A stretch of 64,000 nt of DNA from Bdellovibrio sp. ArHS (GCF_000786105.1 NZ_JTEV01000015.1:1-64000); one strand, 5' to 3'. Shown: positions 7,603 through 17,792, counted from the first letter of the stretch. The notes: generated by a model not told the origin, from the sequence alone. Numbers and translations: made by a program.

Positions 7603-8622
7603 ATGGATCAAAAAGAAGCCCTTTTAAAACTTGATGACGTCTTGGACCAATGGATCAGCACCCCCATGGGCAGAAGGACCTTTCTTGCCTCTTTGCCACT
7701 ATTAATGACGGCCTGTGCGACCGAACAACATCGTCAGCGCGAAGGAAATTTGCGAGGGGATGAAACAACTCTCACTTATGAAGAGGAAAGAAATTTAACC
7801 AAGGAAGCCTTGCCACAAATGCGCAAGGACTATCCGGCAGTTCAAAATCCTCAACTTCAATCCTATATTTCCCAATTGGGAAAGAAAATTGTCGCCGCCA
7901 ACAATCTTCAGGGAAATCCCTATTCCTATAATTTCACGGTAGTGGATGTAGGTTACGTCAATGCGTTTGCACTTCCGGCCGGAACCATCTTCGTAACGGC
8001 GCCTCTTATTGCAATGGCTGATTCGGAGGCCGAACTGGCTGGAGTCATAGGACACGAAGTCGGCCATGTGAAGGCTCGGCATACGGCCCAGCGAATGGAG
8101 GCGGCCAAAAAAGCCGAGGGCAAATCCTGGATATATGCTGCTGGCGGCGGCATTTTAGGCGGCGCTCTGGGGTACGGTTTGGGTAAACTTCTTTGTGCAC
8201 CCAGTGACGACCAATGCATGCAAAAGGCAACAATGTATGGGGCCGCAGCCGGCGCAGGTGGCGGACTTTTAGTTCAAAAGTACGCTTTCATGGCAAATTC
8301 TCGCGAGGACGAAATGGAAGCCGACCGTATTGGTTTTAGAACTTCGGTTGCTGCCGGATATGACAAAGACAAAGTCGGATTGTTTTATGAAAAGCTTCTG
8401 AAAATGGAAGAACAGGCCAAGGGGCAGCACAATCAAATGTTGTCTTCTTTGGCTGATGCCATGAGCACCCATCCCCCGAGTCGCGAACGAGTCACGCAGA
8501 TGAATCAAATGGCGGCGGAGCAAAGAGGAAACTCACGAGCGATCGTATCGTCCAAAGAGTTTGATCGAATGAAAGGACTGTGTTCAGAACTTGCGAAACG
8601 AAAACAACAAAAAACAGGATAA
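7603..8622 (+). CDS. M48 family zinc metalloprotease, lipoprotein with twin-arginine-like signal
   Basis: About 339 residues. The zinc motif HEVGH is at 151-155, with the third ligand in SREDEMEAD near E237, typical of BepA/LoiP-type periplasmic M48 proteases that handle misassembled outer-membrane proteins. A signal GRRTFLASLPLLMTAC carries adjacent arginines (24-25) and a lipobox Cys (C38), suggesting Tat export and lipid anchoring. A glycine-rich hydrophobic insert (about 178-222) sits between the zinc-binding segments. The start is uncertain: GTG 7567, ATG 7603 and ATG 7666 are in frame and none has a strong ribosome binding site. A shared terminator follows directly. Confidence 0.9.
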   Translation: MDQKEALLKLDDVLDQWISTPMGRRTFLASLPLLMTACATEQHRQREGNLRGDETTLTYEEERNLTKEALPQMRKDYPAVQNPQLQSYISQLGKKIVAANNLQGNPYSYNFTVVDVGYVNAFALPAGTIFVTAPLIAMADSEAELAGVIGHEVGHVKARHTAQRMEAAKKAEGKSWIYAAGGGILGGALGYGLGKLLCAPSDDQCMQKATMYGAAAGAGGGLLVQKYAFMANSREDEMEADRIGFRTSVAAGYDKDKVGLFYEKLLKMEEQAKGQHNQMLSSLADAMSTHPPSRERVTQMNQMAAEQRGNSRAIVSSKEFDRMKGLCSELAKRKQQKTG

Positions 8623-8650
8623 AAAAAGCCGGAGTTAATCCGGCTTTTTT
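8622..8650. terminator. Bidirectional terminator
   Basis: The inverted repeat AAAAAAGCCGGA (8622-8633) and TCCGGCTTTTTT (8639-8650) with a 5-base loop gives a U-run on both strands. It serves the convergent M48 protease and response regulator genes. Confidence 0.9.
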
Positions 8651-8653
8651 AGT

Positions 8654-9376
8654 TTAATTTTCAGAAGACTCCAGTCGATATCCCAGTGATGGGACCGCCA
8701 CAATACGTCCGTTGAACTTTTGAATTTTCCGTTTCAAGTAATTGATTTGGGAATCCACATTTCGCGATGTCACTTCAGTGTCACCCCAGATTTCCGTTAA
8801 ACATTTTTCACGGGTCACTAGGTTGTTCTTTGCCGCCACCAACATTTTCAGAATGTCGAATTGCTTCGGTGTTAAACCCACTTCTTCCCCATCGACAAAT
8901 ACCTGACGCGACAAAAGGTTCATTTTTAAATTTGCTGCCGTCAATTCAGAAGCCGACTCGGACTCTTTATCAGAAAGACGTGCCTTAATCCGCAGAATCA
9001 GCTCTTTCACATGAAAAGGCTTGGAAATGAAATCATCCGCGCCAGTCTCAAAGGCCTTGATTCTTTCATCAATGGTCGCGGCCCCAGAAACAAAGATAAT
9101 AGGTGTGTTTTTTGTCGTCGCACTTTCGCGAACCATACGACAAACATCAACACCCATCAAACCCGGCATTTTGTAGTCTAACAAAATAAGATCCGGTCTT
9201 TTTTCATTAATAAGCTTTACGGCCGAGTTGCTGTCAGAAGTGTAGGTGCACTCATACGTCGTACTGAGAATTTCAGCCAGAAGCTTACAGCTCTCTTCAT
9301 AGTCATCAACAATAACAATCTTTTTCGCTGCCAAATCCGCACCTCGCAAAGGATTGGTGGTGGTAAACATATTCAT
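8654..9376 (-). CDS. OmpR/PhoB-type response regulator
   Basis: 240 residues. Receiver domain about 18-135, with acidic pocket D24/D25, phosphoacceptor D67 in LILLDYKMPG and Lys119 in SKPF. A winged-helix DNA-binding domain occupies about 145-237, with GLTPKQFDILKMLV and the terminal LGYRLESSEN. No partner kinase is adjacent. It lies 53 bases after the SUI1 gene on the same strand, so it may be the last gene of the prkA-yhbH-spoVR-SUI1 transcript. Its targets cannot be told from the sequence. Confidence 0.95.
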   Translation of the reverse strand: MNMFTTTNPLRGADLAAKKIVIVDDYEESCKLLAEILSTTYECTYTSDSNSAVKLINEKRPDLILLDYKMPGLMGVDVCRMVRESATTKNTPIIFVSGAATIDERIKAFETGADDFISKPFHVKELILRIKARLSDKESESASELTAANLKMNLLSRQVFVDGEEVGLTPKQFDILKMLVAAKNNLVTREKCLTEIWGDTEVTSRNVDSQINYLKRKIQKFNGRIVAVPSLGYRLESSEN

Positions 9377-9429
9377 ATTTGGAATATCTCTTGATCATAC
9401 TTAAAATTCAAGCTGCATGGGGTCCAGTT

Positions 9430-9792
9430 TTAAACGCCCTTGTACTTGATGCGCTTGGACTCCAGTATTTTCTTAAGTTGATCGCGTTTGTCACCTTGAA
9501 TCTCTATTATACCACTTTTTGGAGAAAGAATGTGAGTGCCGCCAACGCCGCACTTGGCTTTTAATTCTTTAGCGAGATTTTTAAGGAAGTCCTCGTTTCT
9601 AGGAAATCCATCCATCACCGTAACGATCTTTCCGCCCCTGCCGCCCTTTTCCAGGCGGAAGATGACGGTGAACTGCCCCTCTTCTACGGACTCCTCAGCA
9701 ACGCATTTGCATTCGGATTGGAGCTGTTTACATTTGGGACAACGCACGTTCTCTTTTGGGTCGGTGCTATAAACTAAACGAGTATTCTTCAT
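9430..9792 (-). CDS. SUI1/YciH family translation factor
   Basis: 120 residues. The SUI1 (eIF1-like) domain fills about 40-120, with RLEKGGRGGKIVTVMDG and KCGVGGTHI as the typical core. Bacterial YciH is thought to influence start-site fidelity or stress-time translation. A Cys cluster at the N-terminus (C18, C21, C28, C30) looks like a small zinc site. Its ATG overlaps the spoVR stop (ATGA, 9792-9789), so translation is coupled to spoVR. Confidence 0.9.
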   Translation of the reverse strand: MKNTRLVYSTDPKENVRCPKCKQLQSECKCVAEESVEEGQFTVIFRLEKGGRGGKIVTVMDGFPRNEDFLKNLAKELKAKCGVGGTHILSPKSGIIEIQGDKRDQLKKILESKRIKYKGV

Positions 9793-11315
9793 GAACCGGA
9801 GCTTTCTTGAGTCGAAGGATTCGGAGTGGGCTCTTCACCCAGCTTATGCTGTGTATACTCCTTTCCGTCGAATCTAAAAAGCTGCGGGGTTTCATCCATG
9901 ACCGTCGCCAGATTTACCGGCCGTTTCCACATCTTGAAGACGTTTTTCAGGGTCTCGCTCATGAAGTCCGGCTGCATATCAATACCTTCATGCAGATGAG
10001 TTAACAAAAGTTCTCCCCGATTTTCAAAATTCGCGTCTTCAATTCTGATGATAGGCTGACCGAAGTTTGTCATATGAAACAGCAGTTGAGCCTTGATCGC
10101 TTTGAAATCTTTTGTGTCGACTTCAAACTTTCCGGTCTTTTTATTAAATTTATAAACAAAAAGTTTATTACGAACGCAGAAGTCCTCGGTCAGGAACTGA
10201 TCAATGAAAGTGACGTCGTTACAAACTTTGCGCACCTCAAAGATTTTTTCCCGCCCCAAACGGAGGTTTCTATTCCAATTCTTGCGTTCGCGCACATCAT
10301 CACACTCTTCCCACTCGCGGCCGAACTGTCCTTTGTTCCATCTTTCTTCGATGTCGCGGAAAAGCTCGATACCCACTTTATACGGATTGTAACCGTTCGG
10401 TGCCATCGCCATCGTGCCGCTGTGATGATCGGCAAAGTCGATGATCTCGGAATCATTTAAGATCTTGGTCGTCATTAAATGTGAATGCCAGTAGGAAGCC
10501 CACCCTTCATTCATGGTTTTCGTCATGCCTTGCGGAGAGAAATAGTAAGCCTCATCCCGAATGATTGAAAGTACGTCCTGCTGCCAGTCTGTTAGCGGCG
10601 CATAGTGAATAAGGAAGTTAAGAATGTCCTTTTCCGGTTCCTGCGGAAAGCGCTGCGCCTTTTGCATCGCCTCTTCTTCAGCTTTCTTTCTTTGTTCTTC
10701 AACAAAGGAGGGCGGATTGATGTAGTCGCGCATATAAGAACGGTCGACACGCAGAAGATAGTTGGGCTCTTGGGCGCGGGAGTCTGCGGGTTTAGCCACA
10801 GACTTTTCCACATAGGGGCTGTAACGGTCGATCAGATTTTCCAGGCTTAAGCAGACGTCGATAAAACTTTCCACCGTTTCGTAGCCATAACGATCCATAT
10901 AACGACGGATACGGGTGGCATGATTCGCCATCTGGTCCATCATTTTACGATTTGTTTTCGAAAACCAAATGTTGTTCTTGAAAAAGTCACAATGGCCGTA
11001 GACATGCGCCATAACCAGCTTCTGATCCATCATGGCGTTGCCTTCCATAAGATAGGCGTAACAAGGATCCGTATTGATCACCATTTCATAGATCTTAGAA
11101 AGACCGTATTCATAGCTCTTGGAAAGATGTTCGTACTCCATTCCGAACTTCCAATGAGGATAACGAACTGGAAAGCCGCCATAAGCCGCAAACTGATTGA
11201 TCTGATCGTAAGTGATCAATTCAAAAATAGTTTCAAAAAAATCCAGTCCCGCGTCTTTCGCGATCTGACAGATTCTTTTTCGTTCTGCTTCTAATTCAGG
11301 AGTTAAATTCGCCAT
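9789..11315 (-). CDS. SpoVR family protein
   Basis: 508 residues, full length for the SpoVR/YcgB family. Recognisable segments include the FETIFELITYDQINQFAAYG opening, the MMDQMANHATRIRRYM region and MNEGWASYWHSHLM. The molecular function is unknown. In Bacillus SpoVR is needed for spore cortex; in Gram-negatives it is part of the yeaG-yeaH-ycgB stress set. Here it follows yhbH after 45 bases and precedes SUI1 with a 4-base overlap. No spore formation is implied by this gene. Confidence 0.95.
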   Translation of the reverse strand: MANLTPELEAERKRICQIAKDAGLDFFETIFELITYDQINQFAAYGGFPVRYPHWKFGMEYEHLSKSYEYGLSKIYEMVINTDPCYAYLMEGNAMMDQKLVMAHVYGHCDFFKNNIWFSKTNRKMMDQMANHATRIRRYMDRYGYETVESFIDVCLSLENLIDRYSPYVEKSVAKPADSRAQEPNYLLRVDRSYMRDYINPPSFVEEQRKKAEEEAMQKAQRFPQEPEKDILNFLIHYAPLTDWQQDVLSIIRDEAYYFSPQGMTKTMNEGWASYWHSHLMTTKILNDSEIIDFADHHSGTMAMAPNGYNPYKVGIELFRDIEERWNKGQFGREWEECDDVRERKNWNRNLRLGREKIFEVRKVCNDVTFIDQFLTEDFCVRNKLFVYKFNKKTGKFEVDTKDFKAIKAQLLFHMTNFGQPIIRIEDANFENRGELLLTHLHEGIDMQPDFMSETLKNVFKMWKRPVNLATVMDETPQLFRFDGKEYTQHKLGEEPTPNPSTQESSGS

Positions 11316-11360
11316 AACTCATCTCCGTTTAGGAAAGGGTATCAGATACCATTTCCAGCT

Positions 11361-12458
11361 TTAGCGTCCTTTGCCCAAGAAATCCTTGATCGAGTCTAGG
11401 ATCTTGTCGCGGTTTTCAATTTGGCTCAGAGTGAGTCTTTCGTCGTTGCCAAATTCCTTTTGTAAATCCTTAAGAAACTGTCCGCTTCCGTATTTACTTT
11501 CCACCTGTCCGTAACTGAAGACGTTACAATTTGGCAGAAAGAATTCAGACATCATCTTAATACATAGACGCGTATCTTCACCGGACCAGTTATCGCCGTC
11601 GCTGAAATGGAAGGGATAAATGTTCCACTCGTGAACCGGATAGTCTTTCAGGATGATCTCCTGACAAAGTTTATAGGCCGAGCTGATTAATGTACCACCG
11701 GATTCGCTGGTTCTAAAAAATGTATCCTCATCCACTTCCTTTGCTGCCGCATCGTGAATAATGAAACGCGTTTCCAGGCCCTTGTAGTGCTTCTTCAACC
11801 ACGTATTGATCCAGAAGCTTTCAAGCCGAACGATCTCTTTTTGCTCGTCGCCCATACTGCCTGACACGTCCATCATGTAGATAACGACAGCCTGAGTCTG
11901 CGGTTGATTCACTTTTTTGAAAGACTTGTACTGCATGTCTCTACGAATCGGCAACACCAACGGCTCTTCCGGGTTATAGGTGCCCGCGCCGACCATGCGC
12001 TTTAAAGCTCTTTTATAAGAAGATTTAAAATGTCGCAGACCTTCGGGACCGACAGGAGCAAGCCCGGTAAATTTTGTCTTTAATGATTCGATGTTTTTCG
12101 CGCCTTTAGGCTCAATGCGCGGCAGTTGCAGTTTCTCGCCAAGAATGTCCGCCAGCTCTTCCATGGAAAGTTCGACTTCCAAAAGATGCTCCCCTGGAGC
12201 TTCTCCGGCCTGTCCTTGTCCACCTTCACCCGGATCGCCAACATCTTGGCCAGGCTGACCTTCCCCTTGACCGACCCCGCCCTGCTGTTTGGGGCCGTAA
12301 CGAAAGTTTGGAATATCAATGCGAGGAAGAGGAATCTTAACGTACTCATCCTCGCGCTTCCCAATCATCTCGCCCTGGGAGACATACTTGCGAAGGTCTT
12401 CTTTAACCTTGCCTTTAACGATTTCTCTAAACCTGTTGTTGTCTTCCCGAATTGACAT
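11361..12458 (-). CDS. YeaH/YhbH family (DUF444) protein with VWA-like fold
   Basis: 365 residues. A Gly/Gln-rich low-complexity stretch runs from about 55 to 90. The C-terminal half has a VWA-like domain with a metal-site motif DVSGSMG at 197-203 and [11 protein letters not shown] further on. The family is always encoded with a PrkA kinase and SpoVR. The ATG overlaps the prkA stop at 12458, indicating coupled translation. It probably forms a stress-signalling module with PrkA; biochemical role unknown. Confidence 0.93.
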   Translation of the reverse strand: MSIREDNNRFREIVKGKVKEDLRKYVSQGEMIGKREDEYVKIPLPRIDIPNFRYGPKQQGGVGQGEGQPGQDVGDPGEGGQGQAGEAPGEHLLEVELSMEELADILGEKLQLPRIEPKGAKNIESLKTKFTGLAPVGPEGLRHFKSSYKRALKRMVGAGTYNPEEPLVLPIRRDMQYKSFKKVNQPQTQAVVIYMMDVSGSMGDEQKEIVRLESFWINTWLKKHYKGLETRFIIHDAAAKEVDEDTFFRTSESGGTLISSAYKLCQEIILKDYPVHEWNIYPFHFSDGDNWSGEDTRLCIKMMSEFFLPNCNVFSYGQVESKYGSGQFLKDLQKEFGNDERLTLSQIENRDKILDSIKDFLGKGR

Positions 12459-14533
12459 TATTTATTCTTTACATCCCCACGGGCGAAGATACTTGCAACG
12501 TAGTGTAGAACATCCGTCGCAGAGATTTCATCATACCCGAAGTCCTTGATGAGACGAGTTTTAACGATATCAATTTTTTCCTGAGTATCTTTATCAGCAA
12601 CATTACTTACCAACGTCGTCAGCTTAATGCTGTCTTTTTGATCCTCAAAGAGCTTCAATTCGATCGCTTTGTGAAGCCGTTCGTTCATTTTATAGTTGAA
12701 CTTCTTACCTTCCAAAGCGAGCGCCCCGATGTAGTTCATGATCTCGCGACGGAAATCATCTTTGCGGGACTCAGGGATCTCGATTTTTTCTTCAATAGAT
12801 CGCATCAAGCGTTCATCTGGCTCTTCATCATTGCCGGTGAACTGATTACGAACTTTTTCACGTTGCGTGTAAGCTTTGACGTTGTCGATGTAGTTCGCGC
12901 AAAGTCTTTGCATCGCACTTTCATCGGCACTGATTGCTCTTTGCACCTCGGCTTTGATGATTTCTTCATATTCTTGAAGAACCACACCCAGAAGTTCCTT
13001 GTATTCGTTCTTGAGTTCTTCATTGGAAATCAGCGAGTGATTCTTCAGGCCGGATTCCAGTTCCTTAAACACCATAAACGGATTCACAGACCCTTTGTTG
13101 GACTGCTGGGCCGCCACTAGAGCGTTGGAAAGTTTATCCTGAATATAACGAGCTGAAATACCTTCCAGACCTTCGCGGTTGGCCTCTTTACGAAGCTCGC
13201 GCACGTTGTCTTCCGTATAATTCGGCAACGTCTTACCGTTATAAAGCTTTAGTTTTTGCAAACGAGTCAGGTTGGCTTTCTTAGGCTTTTCCAAACGAGT
13301 CAGAATCGCCCACATCGCCGCCATCTCAACCGTGTGCGGAGCAATGCTCAAACCACGCACCTTCTGAGAATTGAAATCGCGTTTGTAAATGTTGATTTCG
13401 TCTCTCCAACGAGTGATGTAAGGAATATCGATCTTTACGGTACGGTCACGAAGAGCTTCCATGAACTCGTTGTCTTGAAGACGACGGTATTCCGGTTCGT
13501 TCGTGTGACCGATGATCACTTCATCGATATGCGTTTGGGCGAACTTTTTGGGTTTTACCCGGTGCTCTTGAGACGCGCCCAAGAGATCGTACAAGAAAGC
13601 CACATCAAGCTTCAAAACCTCAACAAATTCAATCATACCGCGGTTGGCAACGTTGAATTCTCCGTCAAAGTTGAAAGCGCGCGGATCAGAGTCAGATCCG
13701 TATTCGGCGATCTTACGGTAGTTGATATCACCAGTAAGCTCTGTGGAGTCCTGATTCTTTTCGTCTTTGGGTTGGAAAGTCCCGATTCCGATACGGTCCG
13801 CTTCCGAGATGAAAAGTCTTCGCACGCGCACGTGCTCAAGAACTTTCATCAGGTTGCCTTCGTATTTTTCCATGAGTTGTTTAAAGATAAAGCGCGATGG
13901 AGGACTGAGTTCTCCGTCCACGTGCACGCGATAAGAACCCTCTTGGCCTTTATTCAAAGATTCATAGACGCTTTGACGAAGTTCTTCCGGGATTAACAAC
14001 AAAGGCTCTTCGTTCATTGGTGAAGGAAACACCTTCACGCCTTTACCCAGAATACCATCAAGCTCCAGCTTCTCATCGATCCATTCAAACGTGTACATCG
14101 CACCCGATTTAGAGTGTGAGTAGCGCTCAAGACCTTTTTTGAGCATGCGGCAGATCGTGGACTTCGCACTGCCCACCGGACCATGAAGAAGAATCACACG
14201 TTTTTCAGTTCCGTATCCTAAAGCCGCAGCTTTAAGCACGTTCACCAGCTTCATCAACTGAACATCCAGCCCGAAGACCGCGTCCTTGCCATTGTTGAAG
14301 GTGTCGTCGAAGAATCTGTATCGTACGACTTCTTTTTTGAAATCCAGGTACGTCTCGGTGCCCTCTTCAACGATCATGTCGTACATGCGCTGATAAGCAT
14401 TCCTCGTGACTTTAGGATTTTGTTTTACAAGATCGAGATACTCTTCGAAGGTCCCACTCCAATGCTCTTTAGCGTGAGTGCTCGAGTTCTGCCAGTTACT
14501 GACCAACGATTGAAGATCAAACTTAGAGGCCAT
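12458..14533 (-). CDS. prkA: PrkA family serine protein kinase / AAA protein (YeaG)
   Basis: About 691 residues, the usual PrkA length. Walker [10 protein letters not shown] lies at about 118-126 in the AAA domain, and the C-terminal PrkA domain follows. Reported as a serine kinase in Bacillus and as the stress protein YeaG in enterics; recent work also treats the family as AAA+ proteases. The frame is open to 14560, but ATG 14533 ([10 protein letters not shown]) has GAGGGAGAG just upstream and matches family N-termini. First gene of the prkA-yhbH-spoVR-SUI1 operon. Confidence 0.95.
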   Translation of the reverse strand: MASKFDLQSLVSNWQNSSTHAKEHWSGTFEEYLDLVKQNPKVTRNAYQRMYDMIVEEGTETYLDFKKEVVRYRFFDDTFNNGKDAVFGLDVQLMKLVNVLKAAALGYGTEKRVILLHGPVGSAKSTICRMLKKGLERYSHSKSGAMYTFEWIDEKLELDGILGKGVKVFPSPMNEEPLLLIPEELRQSVYESLNKGQEGSYRVHVDGELSPPSRFIFKQLMEKYEGNLMKVLEHVRVRRLFISEADRIGIGTFQPKDEKNQDSTELTGDINYRKIAEYGSDSDPRAFNFDGEFNVANRGMIEFVEVLKLDVAFLYDLLGASQEHRVKPKKFAQTHIDEVIIGHTNEPEYRRLQDNEFMEALRDRTVKIDIPYITRWRDEINIYKRDFNSQKVRGLSIAPHTVEMAAMWAILTRLEKPKKANLTRLQKLKLYNGKTLPNYTEDNVRELRKEANREGLEGISARYIQDKLSNALVAAQQSNKGSVNPFMVFKELESGLKNHSLISNEELKNEYKELLGVVLQEYEEIIKAEVQRAISADESAMQRLCANYIDNVKAYTQREKVRNQFTGNDEEPDERLMRSIEEKIEIPESRKDDFRREIMNYIGALALEGKKFNYKMNERLHKAIELKLFEDQKDSIKLTTLVSNVADKDTQEKIDIVKTRLIKDFGYDEISATDVLHYVASIFARGDVKNK

Positions 14534-14572
14534 AATCTCTCCCTCGGTGCTTGGTGACACACCTACTTCATA

Positions 14573-14600
14573 AGATTATGCCTCAATCCTAGACGGTTAA
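14573..14600 (-). promoter_or_regulatory. Candidate promoter for the prkA operon
   Basis: On the minus strand TTAACC (14600-14595) and TAATCT (14578-14573) are 16 bases apart, each with partial sigma-70 match, about 40 bases ahead of the prkA start. The lipoprotein gene upstream points the same way, so read-through is an alternative. Confidence 0.3.
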
Positions 14601-14608
14601 CGAGTTTT

Positions 14609-15235
14609 TTAATTTATTTGTATTGCTTTGAACCCTGACGGCTGTCTCAATGTGAACAGATCTGATTTGAACTGGACCTCAGTCTGGGGCGCAGGAAATT
14701 GCCACTGCATTTCAAATTGCGGCCCCGTAATAACAACTTTCTTTTCGCCTTCAGTTCGATTTGACCAGACAACACGAAGGTTCTTTTGCAAATTGTCACA
14801 TTGAGAAACCCAACCCTCTTGTGAAAGCGTGCATTGCCAACCGGGACCACGCACAGGTTCGTCAAAAGCGATATTGGCAAGATTCATTGGATGTAAAGGG
14901 ACATCAATCATCCGACTGAATGCACGCTCTGAATTTCTGCCATAAAAAAATGTTTTCTGCGGATAGATGACATAAGAAATTTCAGTGGGACTCATCACCA
15001 GGCTTGCCACCTGATAACCCAACATTGCTGAAATTTCCAAACGGGCTCTTTCATTTTTTATAGCGTAGATATCTATATTTAATGACTGAGTCTTATTTTT
15101 CTTTTCATCCTTAATAAGAGCTTTGGTCTCCCACTGGGCTTTATGGTAAGCCCCCTGCTTGACTGTCTTGGTGACACAGCCGGAAAGAAAAGCGGTTAAT
15201 AGAATCAGCAAAAAATAATTGATAGTTGTCATCAT
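14609..15235 (-). CDS. LolB-like outer-membrane lipoprotein
   Basis: 208 residues. Signal peptide with lipobox LSGC (Cys at about 20). The mature part starts with WETKALIKDEKKN and continues with beta-rich repeats such as ARLEISAMLGYQVASLVMSPTEI, the pattern of LolB and the related DUF4292 fold that bind lipoprotein acyl chains. Overall similarity is fold-level, so LolB function in lipoprotein insertion is a guess. It is transcribed towards prkA, 75 bases away, and is divergent from the membrane protein at 15253. Confidence 0.6.
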   Translation of the reverse strand: MMTTINYFLLILLTAFLSGCVTKTVKQGAYHKAQWETKALIKDEKKNKTQSLNIDIYAIKNERARLEISAMLGYQVASLVMSPTEISYVIYPQKTFFYGRNSERAFSRMIDVPLHPMNLANIAFDEPVRGPGWQCTLSQEGWVSQCDNLQKNLRVVWSNRTEGEKKVVITGPQFEMQWQFPAPQTEVQFKSDLFTLRQPSGFKAIQIN

Positions 15236-15252
15236 TGCCTTAGCATAGAGAA

Positions 15253-15864
15253 ATGAATTCTTTTAAACAAGCGCTGATTCATCTCAAAAATCATTGGAAA
15301 TACGGGCTTTTAATAGGGGCCTTGGGCTTGATGGTGGCTCTTATTTTGCGCCACATCCCCTACGTGAGCGCTTTTCTGACGGCCTTTGCTCTTTTAATTC
15401 TTCAACATCTGACCGATCGTTGGATGGAAGGAAAGAAATGGCAGAATCTTTCAACCCTGAAAGAGTTTCTTCTGCCATTCGTTGTGACCAGTTTAATTCT
15501 GTTTCCAACCACCGTGCTTATTGGGTCCTCGTTAGGAATCCTGCAAAGTCCACAAGAATATCTTTCTGGCGCGCCCCTTTCTTTAGGTCTATTTATGTTA
15601 GGAGCATTTTTCTATCTGGTACTGACCCATGCATTACGCTATCGCATGGAAACGACAACGGGGCTGGCTGAGGCGCTGGACATCGTCGGCCTGGCTTCAA
15701 TGAAAAACTTCCGCGTCTATTTCGTGCTTAGCTTCTATCTTGCGCTTTTGCTTCTGCTTGCGGGCGTCACTTGGGGACTGGGATTTTTGGTGGCGTTTCC
15801 GATGTTATTTTTCAGCAGCCACTATTCTTATAATGAAATGAAAACTCTGTTCGTAAAAAAATAA
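15253..15864 (+). CDS. Polytopic membrane protein of unknown function
   Basis: 203 residues with about five hydrophobic segments (roughly 18-36, 38-52, 70-92, 107-124, 153-190) and a basic N-terminus and C-terminus. No family recognised. It begins 17 bases from the start of the divergent LolB-like gene, so the two share a regulatory gap. It is followed directly by a strong terminator. Confidence 0.75.
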   Translation: MNSFKQALIHLKNHWKYGLLIGALGLMVALILRHIPYVSAFLTAFALLILQHLTDRWMEGKKWQNLSTLKEFLLPFVVTSLILFPTTVLIGSSLGILQSPQEYLSGAPLSLGLFMLGAFFYLVLTHALRYRMETTTGLAEALDIVGLASMKNFRVYFVLSFYLALLLLLAGVTWGLGFLVAFPMLFFSSHYSYNEMKTLFVKK

Positions 15865-15865
15865 A

Positions 15866-15892
15866 AAGGGCTTCGATGTTTACGAAGCCCTT
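15866..15892. terminator. Bidirectional terminator
   Basis: AAGGGCTTCG (15866-15875) pairs with CGAAGCCCTT (15883-15892) around a 7-base loop. T-rich flanks on both sides suit termination of the membrane protein gene and of the convergent TPR gene. Confidence 0.85.
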
Positions 15893-15914
15893 CTTGATTT
15901 CATTTTAAATAGAT

Positions 15915-17792
15915 CTATTTGCTTGTGTCGTGCTCTGCAATCGGCACTTCCGCTTTTGGCTCTGACGCTGGCATTCTTGGCGAAAGAAGCTCCTGCTTTT
16001 CGATCGCAGTGATCTTACCACGAATTTCTTCAACCTTCTTTTTGTCCGTTTCCAGATCAGCCGCTTTACGATACATCTTTTTGGCTTTGTCGACCATGGA
16101 TTGCTTAAGATAAGCATCGCCAAGATGTTCTGCGATAATACTGACAGTTGATTGGTATTTATGAGCCGCTTCTAAGAACTTGATAGACTCAGTAAATTTG
16201 TTCTGCTTGTACAAAATCCAACCCAGCGTATCCAGAACATAACCATCTTTTGGTTCAAGCTCTAGCGCACGACGAGCTAACTTTTCCGCCTGCGGCAATT
16301 GCACGCCCATTTCCGCCCATGTGAACGCCAAATAGTTCATGCCCTGCACATGATTCGGATCTAATTCCAAAACTTTTTTCATCTCATTAACAACGACTTC
16401 TTTATTTCCCAAACGATCATTGATCGTTCCATAGTAGAAGCGAAGCTGCGCATTTTCAGGAAACTTCTCTAAGCCCTGTTGCAGAACTTTAGAGGCCCCC
16501 TTGTAATCCGACTTTTCATCTAACAAAGAAGCATACATCGCAAAAATCTGAGGCTGATCTTGACGATCTTTCAGACCTTTTGCCGCCACTTCCAAGCCCT
16601 CCTCCAAACGACCTAAGCCTTTAAGAAGATAGGCAGCGTGCACAACGGCTTCGCCGTAGTAAGTGCTGCTGGACGGGATCTTACGATATTCCTTCACGGC
16701 TTTTTCAGCCTTGCGAGTTTCTTCGTAAACCGCAGCCAAGTAGAAACGAACTTTGTCTGATTCTGGCGCTTCTTTAAGAATATCCTCAAGCTTTTGCGCT
16801 GCTTGATCATAGTGTTTCTGTTCAATCAGAATCAAAGCCATTTTCATACGAACATTTAACGGTTCTTCAGACTCGGACTCAACGATCACCAATTGATCAT
16901 AAGCGTTTTCGTAATCACCTTGTTCGATGTAAATCTGCGCTAAAACTTCAGCGATGCGAGCACTGGGAGTATTTTCTTTTTGGAACTCTTTGTACATCGC
17001 AATGGCTTTATCTTCTTTCTTTTGTTTTGCATAAAGAGATCCCAAAGAAAGAAGAGCATCCGCAAAGTTAGGTTTTAACTTAAGAGTCTTCTTAAAAGAC
17101 TCTTCGGCGGCTTTCTGATATTTCGTTTCTGGCTGTTCCATACGAACACGGCCGATGTAATAGTGCGCCAGATGTGGCGTCGTGTACTCGGGATTCTTCA
17201 GCAAGGACTCAAAGTATGAAACGGCTTTGTCTGACTGCTTTTGTTCTGAATACAAAGCACCAATATAAAGAGGCGCTTCCGTATTGGCCGGCTCAAGCTT
17301 CATCACGGTAGAATATTCCGCCAAAGCCTTAGGATAAAGCCTCATCGAGGAATACAAACCACCCAAAAGAAGGCGAGCATCCACATTTTTGGGATCTTTT
17401 TTAACAGCCTCTTCTGCTTGCACCAGAGATTCCGAGATCATGCCTTGTTTTAAGTACTCGGCCGCCAAACGCATGTTCACAGCCGGAGATTCTTGGTCGT
17501 ACACCAACACGGTCTTAAAAGCTTCGATCGCTTTTTGCGAATTTCCGTCAAGGCTGTAAGCCTCGCCCATCGCAAAATTATAGTCCGCTTGAGTGCGCAT
17601 ATAAAAAGGATCTAACTTTGCGCTTCCATCTTGGGCCACGATTGCAGGAGCAAAAGATGCAGGAGCTCTGTTTTTGTCATCGAATGACGCTTCATAATAG
17701 GTGGCTTTGTCCGCGTCGTTCTGTGTGAACGTCGCACATGCCGTCAGCGTCAACAAAATAGGGATTAAGGAAGTCCTAGTGAATAAAAACAT
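15915..17792 (-). CDS. TPR-repeat lipoprotein
   Basis: 625 residues. Signal peptide with lipobox LTAC (Cys about 19). From about residue 70 to 590 it is a chain of roughly 14 tetratricopeptide repeats, seen as recurrent A-x-Y/F pairs such as AIEAFKTVLVYDQ, ALAEYSTVMKLEPAN and SFKKTLKLKPNFADALLSLG. It probably serves as an envelope scaffold for protein complexes. The C-terminal 30 residues are Pro/Glu-rich. No enzymatic motif. Monocistronic in appearance, ending at a shared terminator. Confidence 0.88.
   Translation of the reverse strand: MFLFTRTSLIPILLTLTACATFTQNDADKATYYEASFDDKNRAPASFAPAIVAQDGSAKLDPFYMRTQADYNFAMGEAYSLDGNSQKAIEAFKTVLVYDQESPAVNMRLAAEYLKQGMISESLVQAEEAVKKDPKNVDARLLLGGLYSSMRLYPKALAEYSTVMKLEPANTEAPLYIGALYSEQKQSDKAVSYFESLLKNPEYTTPHLAHYYIGRVRMEQPETKYQKAAEESFKKTLKLKPNFADALLSLGSLYAKQKKEDKAIAMYKEFQKENTPSARIAEVLAQIYIEQGDYENAYDQLVIVESESEEPLNVRMKMALILIEQKHYDQAAQKLEDILKEAPESDKVRFYLAAVYEETRKAEKAVKEYRKIPSSSTYYGEAVVHAAYLLKGLGRLEEGLEVAAKGLKDRQDQPQIFAMYASLLDEKSDYKGASKVLQQGLEKFPENAQLRFYYGTINDRLGNKEVVVNEMKKVLELDPNHVQGMNYLAFTWAEMGVQLPQAEKLARRALELEPKDGYVLDTLGWILYKQNKFTESIKFLEAAHKYQSTVSIIAEHLGDAYLKQSMVDKAKKMYRKAADLETDKKKVEEIRGKITAIEKQELLSPRMPASEPKAEVPIAEHDTSK

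Noticed and set aside
13256-13996. Long antisense open frame (246 codons) opposite prkA
   Set aside because: It lies wholly inside a conserved gene on the other strand, its translation is basic and repetitive with no domain, and no ribosome binding site is seen. Codon bias of prkA explains it.
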